Positions 13,598 to 26,795 of a DNA stretch of 64,000 nt are shown one piece after another (positions within the stretch are counted from its first letter, which is position 1; each line of letters opens with the position of its first letter). The stretch is from Cladorhizidae sp. MBARI D1340-BT2 (lineage: Eukaryota; Porifera; Demospongiae; Poecilosclerida; Cladorhizidae): positions 27,511,932-27,575,931 of the forward strand of contig JAQNBH010000002.1 of assembly GCA_028752905.1 (NCBI GenBank). The letters run 5' to 3'. Under the pieces are notes generated by a model, which saw only the letters and a list, made by a program, of their open reading frames with translations, was not told the DNA's origin and did not search any database. The position numbers were made by a program, and so were the translations under genes.

Positions 13598-14199
13598 TCA
13601 AGTAAGAGTACAATTCATAACTGCCCTAATTAACAAGACCAAAGTCCCAGATTTTCTCAACTGATAGAGAAGGCCCTTATCTGCAACATGTGAACAGATT
13701 ATCAATAAATGTAGTGGTTTTTCACTGGCAGGCCACCGCTTTGGCAACTGGAAAACGCCAGGAAAAATCCCAAACCTTACCACTTCAAATCACCATAACT
13801 TCCTAATACTTAGAGTATTCAACATTTTGGCACGTACAAAAGACAGATAATTAGAAGGGCTATCCGGTGATATAAAAATCTGCAACATGTGAACAGATTA
13901 TCAATAAATGTAGTGGTTTTTCACTGGCAGGCCACCGCTTTGGCAACTGGAAAACGCCAGGAAAAATCCCAAACCTTACCACTTCAAATCACCATAACTT
14001 CCTAATACTTAGAGTACTCAACATTTTGGCACGTACAAAAGACAGATAATTAGAAGGGCTATCTGGTGATATAAAAAATATCTTTTTGGGGTAAAGTATA
14101 GAAAAGTTATGAGCTTCACGGCAAAAAAACAAGATTTTCGGGGGGAAAATGAGAAACATATAGACCAAATTAGGGCAAATATCAAGAACATGTTTAGCA
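13598..14199. repeat. Full monomer fused to a 199-bp truncated monomer
   Basis: Anchors at 13598 and 14200 are 602 bp apart, that is 403 + 199. At about 13879/13880 the sequence jumps from TATAAAAAT directly to CTGCAACATG, skipping 204 bp of a normal monomer. Both parent sites share a 2-bp AT at the junction. This fits a simple deletion by microhomology-mediated joining or replication slippage. It is the only large internal deletion in the 403-bp arrays in this window. Confidence 0.93.
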
Positions 14200-14602
14200 T
14201 CAAGTAAGAGTACAATTCATAACTGCCCTAATTAACAAGACCAAAGTCCCAGATTTTGTCAACTGATAGAGAAGGCCCTTATCTGCAACATGTGAACAGA
14301 TTATCAATAAATGTAGTGGTTTTTCACTGGCAGGCCACCGCTTTGGCAACTTGAAAACGCCAGGAAAAATCCCAAACCTTACCACTTCAAATCACCATAA
14401 CTTGCTAATACTTAGAGTACTTAAAATTTTGGCACGTACAAAAGACAGATAATTAGAAGAGCTATCCAGTAATATAAAAATTATCTTTTTTGGGTAAAGT
14501 GTAGAAAAGTTATGAGCTTCACGGCAAAAAAACAAGATTTTCGGGGGGAAAATGAGAAACATATAGACCAAATTAGGGCAAATATCAAGAACATGTTTAG
14601 CA

Positions 14603-14994
14603 TCAAGTAAGAGTACAATTCATAACTGCCCTAATTAACAAGACCAAAGTCCCAGATTTTGTCAACTGATAGAGAAGGCCCTTATCTGCAACATGTGAAC
14701 AGATTATCAATAAATGTAGTGGTTTTTCACTGGCAGGCCACCGCTTTGGCAACTTGAAAACGCCAGGAAAATGCCACTTCAAATCACCATAACTTGCTAA
14801 TACTTAGAGTACTTAAAATTTTGGCACGTACAAAATACAGATAATTAGAAGAGCTATCCGGTGATATAAATATTATCTTTTTTGGGTAAAGTGTAGAAAA
14901 GTTATGAGCTTCACGGCAAAAAAACAAGATTTTCGGGGGGAAAATGAGAAACATATAGACCAAATTAGGGCAAATATCAAGAACATGTTTAGCA
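14603..14994. repeat. 392-bp monomer with an 11-bp deletion
   Basis: Near 14771 the usual CCAGGAAAAATCCC...CCTTGCCACTT is shortened to CCAGGAAAATGCCACTT, losing 11 bp. The next anchor is therefore at 14995. The rest of the unit is a normal CTTGCC-type monomer. Confidence 0.9.
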
Positions 14995-15800
14995 TCAAGT
15001 AAGAGTACAATTCATAACTGCCCTAATTAACAAGACCAAAGTCCCAGATTTTGTCAACTGATAGAGAAGGCCCTTATCTGCAACATGTGAACAGATTATC
15101 AATAAATGTAGTGGTTTTTCACTGGCAGGCCACCGCTTTGGCAACTTGAAAACGCCAGGAAAAATCCCAAACCTTACCACTTCAAATCACCATAACTTGC
15201 TAATACTTAGAGTACTTAAAATTTTGGCACGTACAAAAGACAGATAATTAGAAGAGCTATCCAGTAATATAAAAATTATCTTTTTTGGGTAAAGTGTAGA
15301 AAAGTTATGAGCTTCACGGCAAAAAAACAAGATTTTCGGGGGGGAAATGAGAAACATATAGACCAAATTAGGGCAAATATCAAGAACATGTTTAGCATCA
15401 AGTAAGAGTACAATTCATAACTGCCCTAATTAACAAGACCAAAGTCCCAGATTTTGTCAACTGATAGAGAAGGCCCTTATCTGCAACATGTGAACAGATT
15501 ATCAATAAATGTAGTGGTTTTTCACTGGCAGGCCACCGCTTTGGCAACTGGAAAACGCCAGGAAAAATCCCAAACCTTACCACTTCAAATCACCATAACT
15601 TCCTAATACTTAGAGTAGTCAACATTTTGGCACGTACAAAAGACAGATAATTAGAAGGGCTATCCGGTGATATAAAAATTATCTTTTTTGGGTAAAGTGT
15701 AGAAAAGTTATGAGCTTCACGGCAAAAAAACAAGATTTTCGGGGGGAAAATGAGAAACATATAGACCAAATTAGGGCAAATATCAAGAACATGTTTAGCA

Positions 15801-18621
15801 TCAAGTAAGAGTACAATTCATAACTGCCCTAATTAACAAGACCAAAGTCCCAGATTTTGTCAACTGATAGAGAAGGCCCTTATCTGCAACATGTGAACAG
15901 ATTATCAATAAATGTAGTGGTTTTTCACTGGCAGGCCACCGCTTTGGCAACTGGAAAACGCCAGGAAAAATCCCAAACCTTGCCACTTCAAATCACCATA
16001 ACTTGCTAATACTTAGAGTACTTAAAATTTTGGCACGTACAAAATACAGATAATTAGAAGAGCTATCCGGTGATATAAATATTATCTTTTTTGGGTAAAG
16101 TGTAGAAAAGTTATGAGCTTCACGGCAAAAAAACAAGATTTTCGGGGGGAAAATGAGAAACATATAGACCAAATTAGGGCAAATATCAAGAACATGTTTA
16201 GCATCAAGTAAGAGTACAATTCATAACTGCCCTAATTAACAAGACCAAAGTCCCAGATTTTGTCAACTGATAGAGAAGGCCCTTATCTGCAACATGTGAA
16301 CAGATTATCAATAAATGTAGTGGTTTTTCACTGGCAGGCCACCGCTTTGGCAACTGGAAAACGCCAGGAAAAATCCCAAACCTTACCACTTCAAATCACC
16401 ATAACTTCCTAATACTTAGAGTAGTCAACATTTTGGCACGTACAAAAGACAGATAATTAGAAGGGCTATCCGGTGATATAAAAAGTATCTTTTTTGGGTA
16501 AAGTGTAGAAAAGTTATGAGCTTCACGGCAAAAAAACAAGATTTTCGGGGGGAAAATGAGAAACATATAGACCAAATTAGGGCAAATATCAAGAACATGT
16601 TTAGCATCAAGTAAGAGTACAATTCATAACTGCCCTAATTAACAAGACCAAAGTCCCAGATTTTGTCAACTGATAGAGAAGGCCCTTATCTGCAACATGT
16701 GAACAGATTATCAATAAATGTAGTGGTTTTTCACTGGCAGGCCACCGCTTTGGCAACTGGAAAACGCCAGGAAAAATCCCAAACCTTACCACTTCAAATC
16801 ACCATAACTTCCTAATACTTAGAGTACTCAACATTTTGGCACGTACAAAAGACAGATAATTAGAAGGGCTATCTGGTGATATAAAAAATATCTTTTTGGG
16901 GTAAAGTATAGAAAAGTTATGAGCTTCACGGCAAAAAAACAAGATTTTCGGGGGGAAAATGAGAAACATATAGACCAAATTAGGGCAAATATCAAGAACA
17001 TGTTTAGCATCAAGTAAGAGTACAATTCATAACTGCCCTAATTAACAAGACCAAAGTCCCAGATTTTGTCAACTGATAGAGAAGGCCCTTATCTGCAACA
17101 TGTGAACAGATTATCAATAAATGTAGTGGTTTTTCACTGGCAGGCCACCGCTTTGGCAACTGGAAAACGCCAGGAAAAATCCCAAACCTTACCACTTCAA
17201 ATCACCATAACTTCCTAATACTTAGAGTACTCAACATTTTGGCACGTACAAAAGACAGATAATTAGAAGGGCTATCCGGTGATATAAAAATTATCTTTTT
17301 TGGGTAAAGTGTAGAAAAGTTATGAGCTTCACGGCAAAAAAACAAGATTTTCGGGGGGGAAATGAGAAACATATAGACCAAATTAGGGCAAATATCAAGA
17401 ACATGTTTAGCATCAAGTAAGAGTACAATTCATAACTGCCCTAATTAACAAGACCAAAGTCCCAGATTTTGTCAACTGATAGAGAAGGCCCTTATCTGCA
17501 ACATGTGAACAGATTATCAATAAATGTAGTGGTTTTTCACTGGCAGGCCACCGCTTTGGCAACTGGAAAACGCCAGGAAAAATCCCAAACCTTGCCACTT
17601 CAAATCACCATAACTTGCTAATACTTAGAGTACTTAAAATTTTGGCACGTACAAAATACAGATAATTAGAAGAGCTATCCGGTGATATAAATATTATCTT
17701 TTTTGGGTAAAGTGTAGAAATGTTATGAGCTTCACGGCAAAAAAACAAGATTTTCGGGGGGAAAATGAGAAACATATAGACCAAATTAGGGCAAATATCA
17801 AGAACATGTTTAGCATCAAGTAAGAGTACAATTCATAACTGCCCTAATTAACAAGACCAAAGTCCCAGATTTTGTCAACTGATAGAGAAGGCCCTTATCT
17901 GCAACATGTGAACAGATTATCAATAAATGTAGTGGTTTTTCACTGGCAGGCCACCGCTTTGGCAACTGGAAAACGCCAGGAAAAATCCCAAACCTTACCA
18001 CTTCAAATCACCATAACTTCCTAATACTTAGAGTAGTCAACATTTTGGCACGTACAAAAGACAGATAATTAGAAGGGCTATCCGGTGATATAAAAAGTAT
18101 CTTTTTTGGGTAAAGTGTAGAAAAGTTATGAGCTTCACGGCAAAAAAACAAGATTTTCGGGGGGAAAATGAGAAACATATAGACCAAATTAGGGCAAATA
18201 TCAAGAACATGTTTAGCATCAAGTAAGAGTACAATTTATAACTGCCCTAATTAACAAGACCAAAGTCCCAGATTTTGTCAACTGATAGAGAAGGCCCTTA
18301 TCTGCAACATGTGAACAGATTATCAATAAATGTAGTGGTTTTTCACTGGCAGGCCACCGCTTTGGCAACTGGAAAACGCCAGGAAAAATCCCAAACCTTA
18401 CCACTTCAAATCACCATAACTTCCTAATACTTAGAGTACTCAACATTTTGGCACGTACAAAAGACAGATAATTAGAAGGGCTATCCGGTGATATAAAAAA
18501 TATCTTTTTGGGGTAAAGTATAGAAAAGTTATGAGCTTCACGGCAAAAAAACAAGATTTTCGGGGGGAAAATGAGAAACATATAGACCAAATTAGGGCAA
18601 ATATCAAGAACATGTTTAGCA
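15801..18621. repeat. 4-monomer block and partial repeat of it (1612-bp step)
   Basis: The monomers at 15801, 16204 and 16607 have the same type order as those at 17413, 17816 and 18219. These are a CTTGCC/AAATAC type, then an AGTAGTC/AAAAAGTATC type, then a type with AAAAAATATCTTTTTGGGG and GTATAG. The step is 1612 bp, four monomers. The fourth position differs (17010 versus 18622), so the higher-order repeat is incomplete. Confidence 0.6.
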
Positions 18622-20238
18622 TCAAGTAAGAGTACAATTCATAACTGCCCTAATTAACAAGACCAAAGTCCCAGATTTTGTCAACTGATAGAGAAGGCCC
18701 TTATCTGCAACATGTGAACAGATTATCAATAAATGTAGTGGTTTTTCACTGGCAGGCCACCGCTTTGGCAACTTGAAAACGCCAGGAAAAATCCCAAACC
18801 TTGCCACTTCAAATCACCATAACTTGCTAATACTTAGAGTACTTAAAATTTTGGCACGTACAAAATACAGATAATTAGAAGAGCTATCCGGTGATATAAA
18901 TATTATCTTTTTTGGGTAAAGTGTAGAAAAGTTATGAGCTTCACGGCAAAAAAACAAGATTTTCGGGGGGAAAATGAGAAACATATAGACCAAATTAGGG
19001 CAAATATCAAGAACATGTTTAGCATCAAGTAAGAAGTACAATTCATAACTGCCCTAATTAACAAGACCAAAGTCCCAGATTTTGTCAACTGATAGAGAAG
19101 GCCCTTATCTGCAACATGTGAACAGCTTATCAATAAATGTAGTGGTTTTTCACTGGCAGGCCACCGCTTTGGCAACTGGAAAACGCCAGGAAAAATCCCA
19201 AACCTTACCACTTCAAATCACCATAACTTGCTAATACTTAGAGTACTCAAAATTTTGGTACGTACAAAAGACAGATAATTAGAAGGGCTATCCGGTGATA
19301 TAAAAATTATCTTTTTTGGGTAAAGTGTAGAAATGTTATGAGCTTCACGGCAAAAAAACAAGATTTTCGGGGGGAAAATGAGAAACATAATTATAGACCC
19401 AATTAGGGCAAATATCAAGAACATGTTTAGCATCAAGTAAGAGTACAATTCATAACTGCCCTAATTAACAAGACCAAAGTCCCAGATTTTGTCAACTGAT
19501 AGAGAAGGCCCTTATCTGCAACATGTGAACAGATTATCAATAAATGTAGTGGTTTTTCACTGGCAGGCCACCGCTTTGGCAACTGGAAAACGCCAGGAAA
19601 AATCCCAAACCTTACCACTTCAAATCACCATAACTTGCTAATACTTAGAGTACTTAAAATTTTGGCACGTACAAAAGACAGATAATTAGAAGAGCTATCC
19701 AGTAATATAAAAATTATCTTTTTTGGGTAAAGTGTAGAAAAGTTATGAGCTTCACGGCAAAAAAACAAGATTTTCGGGGGGAAAATGAGAAACATATAGA
19801 CCAAATTAGGGCAAATATCAAGAACATGTTTAGCATCAAGTAAGAGTACAATTCATAACTGCCCTAATTAACAAGACCAAAGTCCCAGATTTTGTCAACT
19901 GATAGAGAAGGCCCTTATCTGCAACATGTGAACAGATTATCAATAAATGTAGTGGTTTTTCACTGGCAGGCCACCGCTTTGGCAACTGGAAAACGCCAGG
20001 AAAAATCCCAAACCTTACCACTTCAAATCACCATAACTTCCTAATACTTAGAGTACTCAACATTTTGGCACGTACAAAAGACAGATAATTAGAAGGGCTA
20101 TCCGGTGATATAAAAAGTATCTTTTTTGGGTAAAGTGTAGAAAAGTTATGAGCTTCACGGCAAAAAAACAAGATTTTCGGGGGGAAAATGAGAAACATAT
20201 AGACCAAATTAGGGCAAATATCAAGAACATGTTTAGCA

Positions 20239-23200
20239 TCAAGTAAGAGTACAATTCATAACTGCCCTAATTAACAAGACCAAAGTCCCAGATTTTGTCA
20301 ACTGATAGAGAAGGCCCTTATCTGCAACATGTGAACAGATTATCAATAAATGTAGTGGTTTTTCACTGGCAGGCCACCGCTTTGGCAACTTGAAAACGCC
20401 AGGAAAAATCCCAAACCTTGCCACTTCAAATCACCATAACTTGCTAATACTTAGAGTACTTAAAATTTTGGCACGTACAAAATACAGATAATTAGAAGAG
20501 CTATCCGGTGATATAAATATTATCTTTTTTGGGTAAAGTGTAGAAAAGTTATGAGCTTCACGGCAAAAAAACAAGATTTTCGGGGGGAAAATGAGAAACA
20601 TATAGACCAAATTAGGGCAAATATCAAGAACATGTTTAGCATCAAGTAAGAGTACAATTCATAACTGCCCTAATTAACAAGACCAAAGTCCCAGATTTTG
20701 TCAACTGATAGAGAAGGCCCTTATCTGCAACATGTGAACAGATTATCAATAAATGTAGTGGTTTTTCACTGGCAGGCCACCGCTTTGGCAACTGGAAAAC
20801 GCCAGGAAAAATCCCAAACCTTACCACTTCAAATCACCATAACTTCCTAATACTTAGAGTACTCAACATTTTGGCACGTACAAAAGACAGATAATTAGAA
20901 GGGCTATCCGGTGATATAAAAAGTATCTTTTTTGGGTAAAGTGTAGAAAAGTTATGAGCTTCACGGCAAAAAAACAAGATTTTCGGGGGGAAAATGAGAA
21001 ACATATAGACCAAATTAGGGCAAATATCAAGAACATGTTTAGCATCAAGTAAGAGTACAATTCATAACTGCCCTAATTAACAAGACCAAAGTCCCAGATT
21101 TTGTCAACTGATAGAGAAGGCCCTTATCTGCAACATGTGAACAGATTATCAATAAATGTAGTGGTTTTTCACTGGCAGGCCACCGCTTTGGCAACTTGAA
21201 AACGCCAGGAAAAATCCCAAACCTTACCACTTCAAATCACCATAACTTGCTAATACTTAGAGTACTTAAAATTTTGGCACGTACAAAAGACAGATAATTA
21301 GAAGAGCTATCCAGTAATATAAAAATTATCTTTTTTAGGAAAAGTGTAGAAAAGTTATGAGCTTCACGGCAAAAAAACAAGATTTTCGGGGGGGAAATGA
21401 GAAACATATAGACCAAATTAGGGCAAATATCAAGAACATGTTTAGCATCAAGTAAGAGTACAATTCATAACTGCCCTAATTAACAAGACCAAAGTCCCAG
21501 ATTTTGTCAACTGATAGAGAAGGCCCTTATCTGCAACATGTGAACAGATTATCAATAAATGTAGTGGTTTTTCACTGGCAGGCCACCGCTTTGGCAACTT
21601 GAAAACGCCAGGAAAAATCCCAAACCTTACCACTTCAAATCACCATAACTTGCTAATACTTAGAGTACTTAAAATTTTGGCACGTACAAAAGACAGATAA
21701 TTAGAAGAGCTATCCAGTAATATAAAAATTATCTTTTTTGGGTAAAGTGTAGAAAAGTTATGAGCTTCACGGCAAAAAAACAAGATTTTCGGGGGGAAAA
21801 TGAGAAACATATAGACCAAATTAGGGCAAATATCAAGAACATGTTTAGCATCAAGTAAGAGTACAATTCATAACTGCCCTAATTAACAAGACCAAAGTCC
21901 CAGATTTTGTCAACTGATAGAGAAGGCCCTTATCTGCAACATGTGAACAGATTATCAATAAATGTAGTGGTTTTTCACTGGCAGGCCACCGCTTTGGCAA
22001 CTGGAAAACGCCAGGAAAAATCCCAAACCTTACCACTTCAAATCACCATAACTTCCTAATACTTAGAGTACTCAACATTTTGGCACATACAAAAGACAGA
22101 TAATTAGAAGGGCTATCCGGTGATATAAAAATTATCTTTTTTGGGTAAAGTGTAGAAAAGTTATGAGCTTCACGGCAAAAAAACAAGATTTTCGGGGGGA
22201 AAATGAGAAACATATAGACCAAATTAGGGCAAATATCAAGAACATGTTTAGCATCAAGTAAGAGTACAATTCATAACTGCCCTAATTAACAAGACCAAAG
22301 TCCCAGATTTTGTCAACTGATAGAGAAGGCCCTTATCTGCAACATGTGAACAGATTATCAATAAATGTAGTGGTTTTTCACTGGCAGGCCACCGCTTTGG
22401 CAACTTGAAAACGCCAGGAAAAATCCCAAACCTTGCCACTTCAAATCACCATAACTTGCTACTACTTAGAGTACTTAAAATTTTGGCACGTACAAAATAC
22501 AGATAATTAGAAGAGCTATCCGGTGATATAAATATTATCTTTTTTGGGTAAAGTGTAGAAAAGTTATGAGCTTCACGGCAAAAAAACAAGATTTTCGGGG
22601 GGAAAATGAGAAACATATAGACCAAATTAGGGCAAATATCAAGAACATGTTTAGCATCAAGTAAGAGTACAATTCATAACTGCCCTAATTAACAAGACCA
22701 AAGTCCCAGATTTTGTCAACTGATAGAGAAGGCCCTTATCTGCAACATGTGAACAGATTATCAATAAATGTAGTGGTTTTTCACTGGCAGGCCACCGCTT
22801 TGGCAACTGGAAAACGCCAGGAAAAATCCCAAACCTTACCACTTCAAATCAACATAACTTCCTAATACTTAGAGTACTCAAAATTTTGGCACGTACAAAA
22901 GACAGATAATTAGAAGGGCTATCCGGTGATATAAAAAGTATCTTTTTTGGGTAAAGTGTAGAAAAGTTATGAGCTTCACGGCAAAAAAACAAGATTTTCG
23001 GGGGGAAAATGAGAAACATATAGACCAAATTAGGGCAAATATCAAGAACATGTTTAGCATCAAGTAAGAGTACAATTCATAACTGCCCTAATTAACAAGA
23101 CCAAAGTCCCAGATTTTGTCAACTGATAGAGAAGGCCCTTATCTGCAACATGTGAACAGATTATCAATAAATGTAGTGGTTTTTCACTGGCAGGCCACCG

Positions 23201-26200
23201 CTTTGGCAACTTGAAAACGCCAGGAAAAATCCCAAACCTTACCACTTCAAATCACCATAACTTGCTAATACTTAGAGTACTTAAAATTTTGGCACGTACA
23301 AAAGACAGATAATTAGAAGAGCTATCCAGTAATATAAAAATTATCTTTTTTGGGTAAAGTGTAGAAAAGTTATGAGCTTCACGGCAAAAAAACAAGATTT
23401 TCGGGGGGAAAATGAGAAACATATAGACCAAATTAGGGCAAATATCAAGAACATGTTTAGCATCAAGTAAGAGTACAATTCATAACTGCCCTAATTAACA
23501 AGACCAAAGTCCCAGATTTTGTCAACTGATAGAGAAGGCCCTTATCTGCAACATGTGAACAGATTATCAATAAATGTAGTGGTTTTTCACTGGCAGGCCA
23601 CCGCTTTGGCAACTTGAAAACGCCAGGAAAAATCCCAAACCTTACCACTTCAAATCACCATAACTTGCTAATACTTAGAGTACTTAAAATTTTGGCACGT
23701 ACAAAAGACAGATAATTAGAAGAGCTATCCAGTAATATAAAAATTATCTTTTTTAGGAAAAGTGTAGAAAAGTTATGAGCTTCACGGCAAAAAAACAAGA
23801 TTTTCGGGGGGAAAATGAGAAACATATAGACCAAATTAGGGCAAATATCAAGAACATGTTTAGCATCAAGTAAGAGTACAATTCATAACTGCCCTAATTA
23901 ACAAGACCAAAGTCCCAGATTTTGTCAACTGATAGAGAAGGCCCTTATCTGCAACATGTGAACAGATTATCAATAAATGTAGTGGTTTTTCACTGGCAGG
24001 CCACCGCTTTGGCAACTTGAAAACGCCAGGAAAAATCCCAAACCTTACCACTTCAAATCACCATAACTTGCTAATACTTAGAGTACTTAAAATTTTGGCA
24101 CGTACAAAAGACAGATAATTAGAAGAGCTATCCAGTAATATAAAAATTATCTTTTTTGGGTAAAGTGTAGCAAAGTTATGAGCTTCACGGCAAAAAAACA
24201 AGATTTTCGGGGGGAAAATGAGAAACATATAGACCAAATTAGGGCAAATATCAAGAACATGTTTAGCATCAAGTAAGAGTACAATTCATAACTGCCCTAA
24301 TTAACAAGACCAAAGTCCCAGATTTTGTCAACTGATAGAGAAGGCCCTTATCTGCAACATGTGAACAGATTATCAATAAATGTAGTGGTTTTTCACTGGC
24401 AGGCCACCGCTTTGGCAACTGGAAAACGCCAGGAAAAATCCCAAACCTTACCACTTCAAATCACCATAACTTCCTAATACTTAGAGTACTCAACATTTTG
24501 GCACGTACAAAAGACAGATAATTAGAAGGGCTATCCGGTGATATAAAAATTATCTTTTTTGGGTAAAGTGTAGAAAAGTTATGAGCTTCACGGCAAAAAA
24601 ACAAGATTTTCGGGGGGAAAATGAGAAACATATAGACCAAATTAGGGCAAATATCAAGAACATGTTTAGCATCAAGTAAGAGTACAATTCATAACTGCCC
24701 TAATTAACAAGACCAAAGTCCCAGATTTTGTCAACTGATAGAGAAGGCCCTTATCTGCAACATGTGAACAGATTATCAATAAATGTAGTGGTTTTTCACT
24801 GGCAGGCCACCGCTTTGGCAACTTGAAAACGCCAGGAAAAATCCCAAACCTTGCCACTTCAAATCACCATAACTTGCTACTACTTAGAGTACTTAAAATT
24901 TTGGCACGTACAAAATACAGATAATTAGAAGAGCTATCCGGTGATATAAATATTATCTTTTTGGGGTAAAGTGTAGAAAAGTTATGAGCTTCACGGCAAA
25001 AAAACAAGATTTTCGGGGGGAAAATGAGAAACATATAGACCAAATTAGGGCAAATATCAAGAACATGTTTAGCATCAAGTAAGAGTACAATTCATAACTG
25101 CCCTAATTAACAAGACCAAAGTCCCAGATTTTGTCAACTGATAGAGAAGGCCCTTATCTGCAACATGTGAACAGATTATCAATAAATGTAGTGGTTTTTC
25201 ACTGGCAGGCCACCGCTTTGGCAACTGGAAAACGCCAGGAAAAATCCCAAACCTTACCACTTCAAATCACCATAACTTGCTAATACTTAGAGTACTCAAA
25301 ATTTTGGTACGTACAAAAGACAGATAATTAGAAGGGCTATCCGGTGATATAAAAAGTATCTTTTTTGGGTAAAGTGTAGAAAAGTTATGAGCTTCACGGC
25401 AAAAAAACAAGATTTTCGGGGGGAAAATGAGAAACATATAGACCAAATTAGGGCAAATATCAAGAACATGTTTAGCATCAAGTAAGAGTACAATTCATAA
25501 CTGCCCTAATTAACAAGACCAAAGTCCCAGATTTTGTCAACTGATAGAGAAGGCCCTTATCTGCAACATGTGAACAGATTATCAATAAATGTAGTGGTTT
25601 TTCACTGGCAGGCCACCGCTTTGGCAACTTGAAAACGCCAGGAAAAATCCCAAACCTTACCACTTCAAATCACCATAACTTGCTAATACTTAGAGTACTT
25701 AAAATTTTGGCACGTACAAAAGACAGATAATTAGAAGAGCTATCCAGTAATATAAAAATTATCTTTTTTGGGTAAAGTGTAGAAAAGTTATGAGCTTCAC
25801 GGCAAAAAAACAAGATTTTCGGGGGGAAAATGAGAAACATATAGACCAAATTAGGGCAAATATCAAGAACATGTTTAGCATCAAGTAAGAGTACAATTCA
25901 TAACTGCCCTAATTAACAAGACCAAAGTCCCAGATTTTGTCAACTGATAGAGAAGGCCCTTATCTGCAACATGTGAACAGATTATCAATAAATGTAGTGA
26001 TTTTTCACTGGCAGGCCACCGCTTTGGCAACTGGAAAACGCCAGGAAAAATCCCAAACCTTACCACTTCAAATCACCATAACTTCCTAATACTTAGAGTA
26101 CTCAACATTTTGGCACGTACAAAAGACAGATAATTAGAAGGGCTATCCGGTGATATAAAAATTATCTTTTTTGGGTAAAGTGTAGAAAAGTTATGAGCTT

Positions 26201-26283
26201 CACGGCAAAAAAACAAGATTTTCGGGGGGAAAATGAGAAACATATAGACCAAATTAGGGCAAATATCAAGAACATGTTTAGCA
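20239..26283. repeat. HOR series of 5, 6 and 4 monomers differing in one monomer type
   Basis: Three successive blocks start with the same two monomer types and end with the same type: 20239-22253 (2015 bp), 22254-24671 (2418 bp) and 24672-26283 (1612 bp). Between the shared flanks lie two, three and one copies respectively of a monomer type marked by AACTTG, CTTGCTA, AAAGAC and CCAGTAATATAAAA. A rare variant, TTTTTTAGGAAAAG, sits in the first of two such copies in block one (about 21332) and in the second of three in block two (about 23750). The rare CTACTACTTAG variant marks the first monomer of blocks two and three. Confidence 0.8.
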
Positions 26284-26315
26284 TCAAGTAAGAGTACAAT
26301 TCATAACTGCCCTAA

Positions 26316-26319
26316 TTAA
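26316..26319. other. TTAA target-site duplication, left
   Basis: TTAA lies immediately left of the element end CCGATTAA, within the satellite motif CCCTAATTAACAAGACC. The matching copy is at 30975-30978. TTAA duplication is the hallmark of piggyBac insertion. Confidence 0.95.
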
Positions 26320-26326
26320 CCGATTA

Positions 26327-26396
26327 ACGGCGATAGACGCCAATTGGCGTCACGCCCGTGCGTGCTCTGAACGGCGGTAGACGCCAATTGGCGTCA
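26327..26396. repeat. Two 26-bp subterminal direct repeats with a 16-bp perfect palindrome
   Basis: Copies at 26327-26352 and 26371-26396 differ at one base (ACGGCGATAGACG versus ACGGCGGTAGACG). Each holds the perfect palindrome GACGCCAATTGGCGTC, at 26336-26351 and 26380-26395, spaced 44 bp start to start. The position just inside the left end suggests binding sites for a dimeric transposase. That role is inferred, not shown. I did not find the palindrome at the right end. Confidence 0.85.
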
Positions 26397-26588
26397 TACC
26401 AAGCAGCCTTTTTATTCGCGCGATCGGCTAGCTGTCTTACTCTTTACGAAGGATCCATTGCTGCGATACTGCTCTATAACACTGTAAGTTCATGATAGTG
26501 CCTTTATTATATAGGACTTACTATAACATTTTTTTAGAAAACTTGAAAACAATTATGACTTATACATATTAAAAATAGGATAACTATA
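26397..26588 (+). other. piggyBac left leader region with possible 5' UTR intron
   Basis: This is noncoding sequence between the subterminal repeats and the transposase start codon. A good donor (ACT|GTAAGT at 26484) and a polypyrimidine acceptor (ATTTTTTTAG ending at 26537) could define a 54-nt leader intron. A later AG just before 26580 is an alternative acceptor. TTATTATATAGG near 26504 is TATA-like. Without transcript data none of this is certain. Confidence 0.3.
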
Positions 26589-26706
26589 ATGGCAAAAAGA
26601 GAATGTTTGTCTTTGGAGGAGGTCCTCAAGGCATTGGATGGAGATGGGGACTTGGATGAGCCATTTGCAGATGGAAGTGATGAGGAATTTGAAGGCCTGC
26701 AGGAAG
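26589..26706 (+). pseudogene. piggyBac transposase exon 1 (N terminus)
   Basis: ATG at 26589 opens 39 codons plus one base: MAKRECLSLEEVLKAL, then an acidic stretch (DGDGDLDEPFADGSDEEFEG). It ends at the donor GAAG|GTAAGG (26707). Reading on without splicing meets TGA after ten more codons. A short acidic leader containing a SLEEVL-like motif and a D/E-rich DGSDEEF segment is usual for piggyBac transposases and PGBD proteins. The exon is too short to be found by open-frame length alone. Confidence 0.8.
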
Positions 26707-26758
26707 GTAAGGAAATTTTAGTGAACAAATGTTGAATAATATAATGAAAAATATATAT

Positions 26759-26795
26759 GTGGGCACCCAAAGTAGAAATGGAAGATTATTCACAC
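26759..26795 (+). repeat. Nested transposon TIR, gene 3' side
   Basis: The 37-bp terminal inverted repeat starts GTGGGCACCCAAAG and ends GATTATTCACAC. It is a perfect reverse complement of 29334-29370. Identity stops immediately inward (ACCCCCAAAA here versus TAAATGAAAT at the other end). Confidence 0.97.

Larger units (their letters stand above)
1..26319. repeat. 403-bp satellite array, block 1
   Basis: Tandem head-to-tail monomers of 403 bp. Using the recurring anchor TCAAGTAAGAGTAC as the first base, complete monomers start at 293, 699, 1102, 1505 and so on to 25881. There are 64 complete monomers, a leading partial (1-292), one 199-bp truncated monomer and one monomer cut at 26319 by a transposon. 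Departures from 403 bp are small: +3 at about 653 and 2672, -11 near 14771, +1 near 19033 and +4 near 19389. Copies differ mostly by point changes, which sort into recurring types. The array extends beyond the left edge. I see no protein gene in it. The satellite is not one I recognise by name. Confidence 0.98.

Noticed and set aside
1..26319. CRISPR array
   Set aside because: The 403-bp units are contiguous, with no unique spacers and no cas genes, and the setting is eukaryotic.
26740..26758. Target-site duplication for the nested transposon in AT-rich flanks
   Set aside because: I tried element starts at G26759, T26758 and one or two bases inward. No repeat of 2-9 bp matches across the two flanks.
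26534..26770. 78-residue minus-strand frame over piggyBac exon 1
   Set aside because: It is the antisense shadow of the acidic exon (Ser/Pro-rich translation) and crosses the nested transposon boundary.
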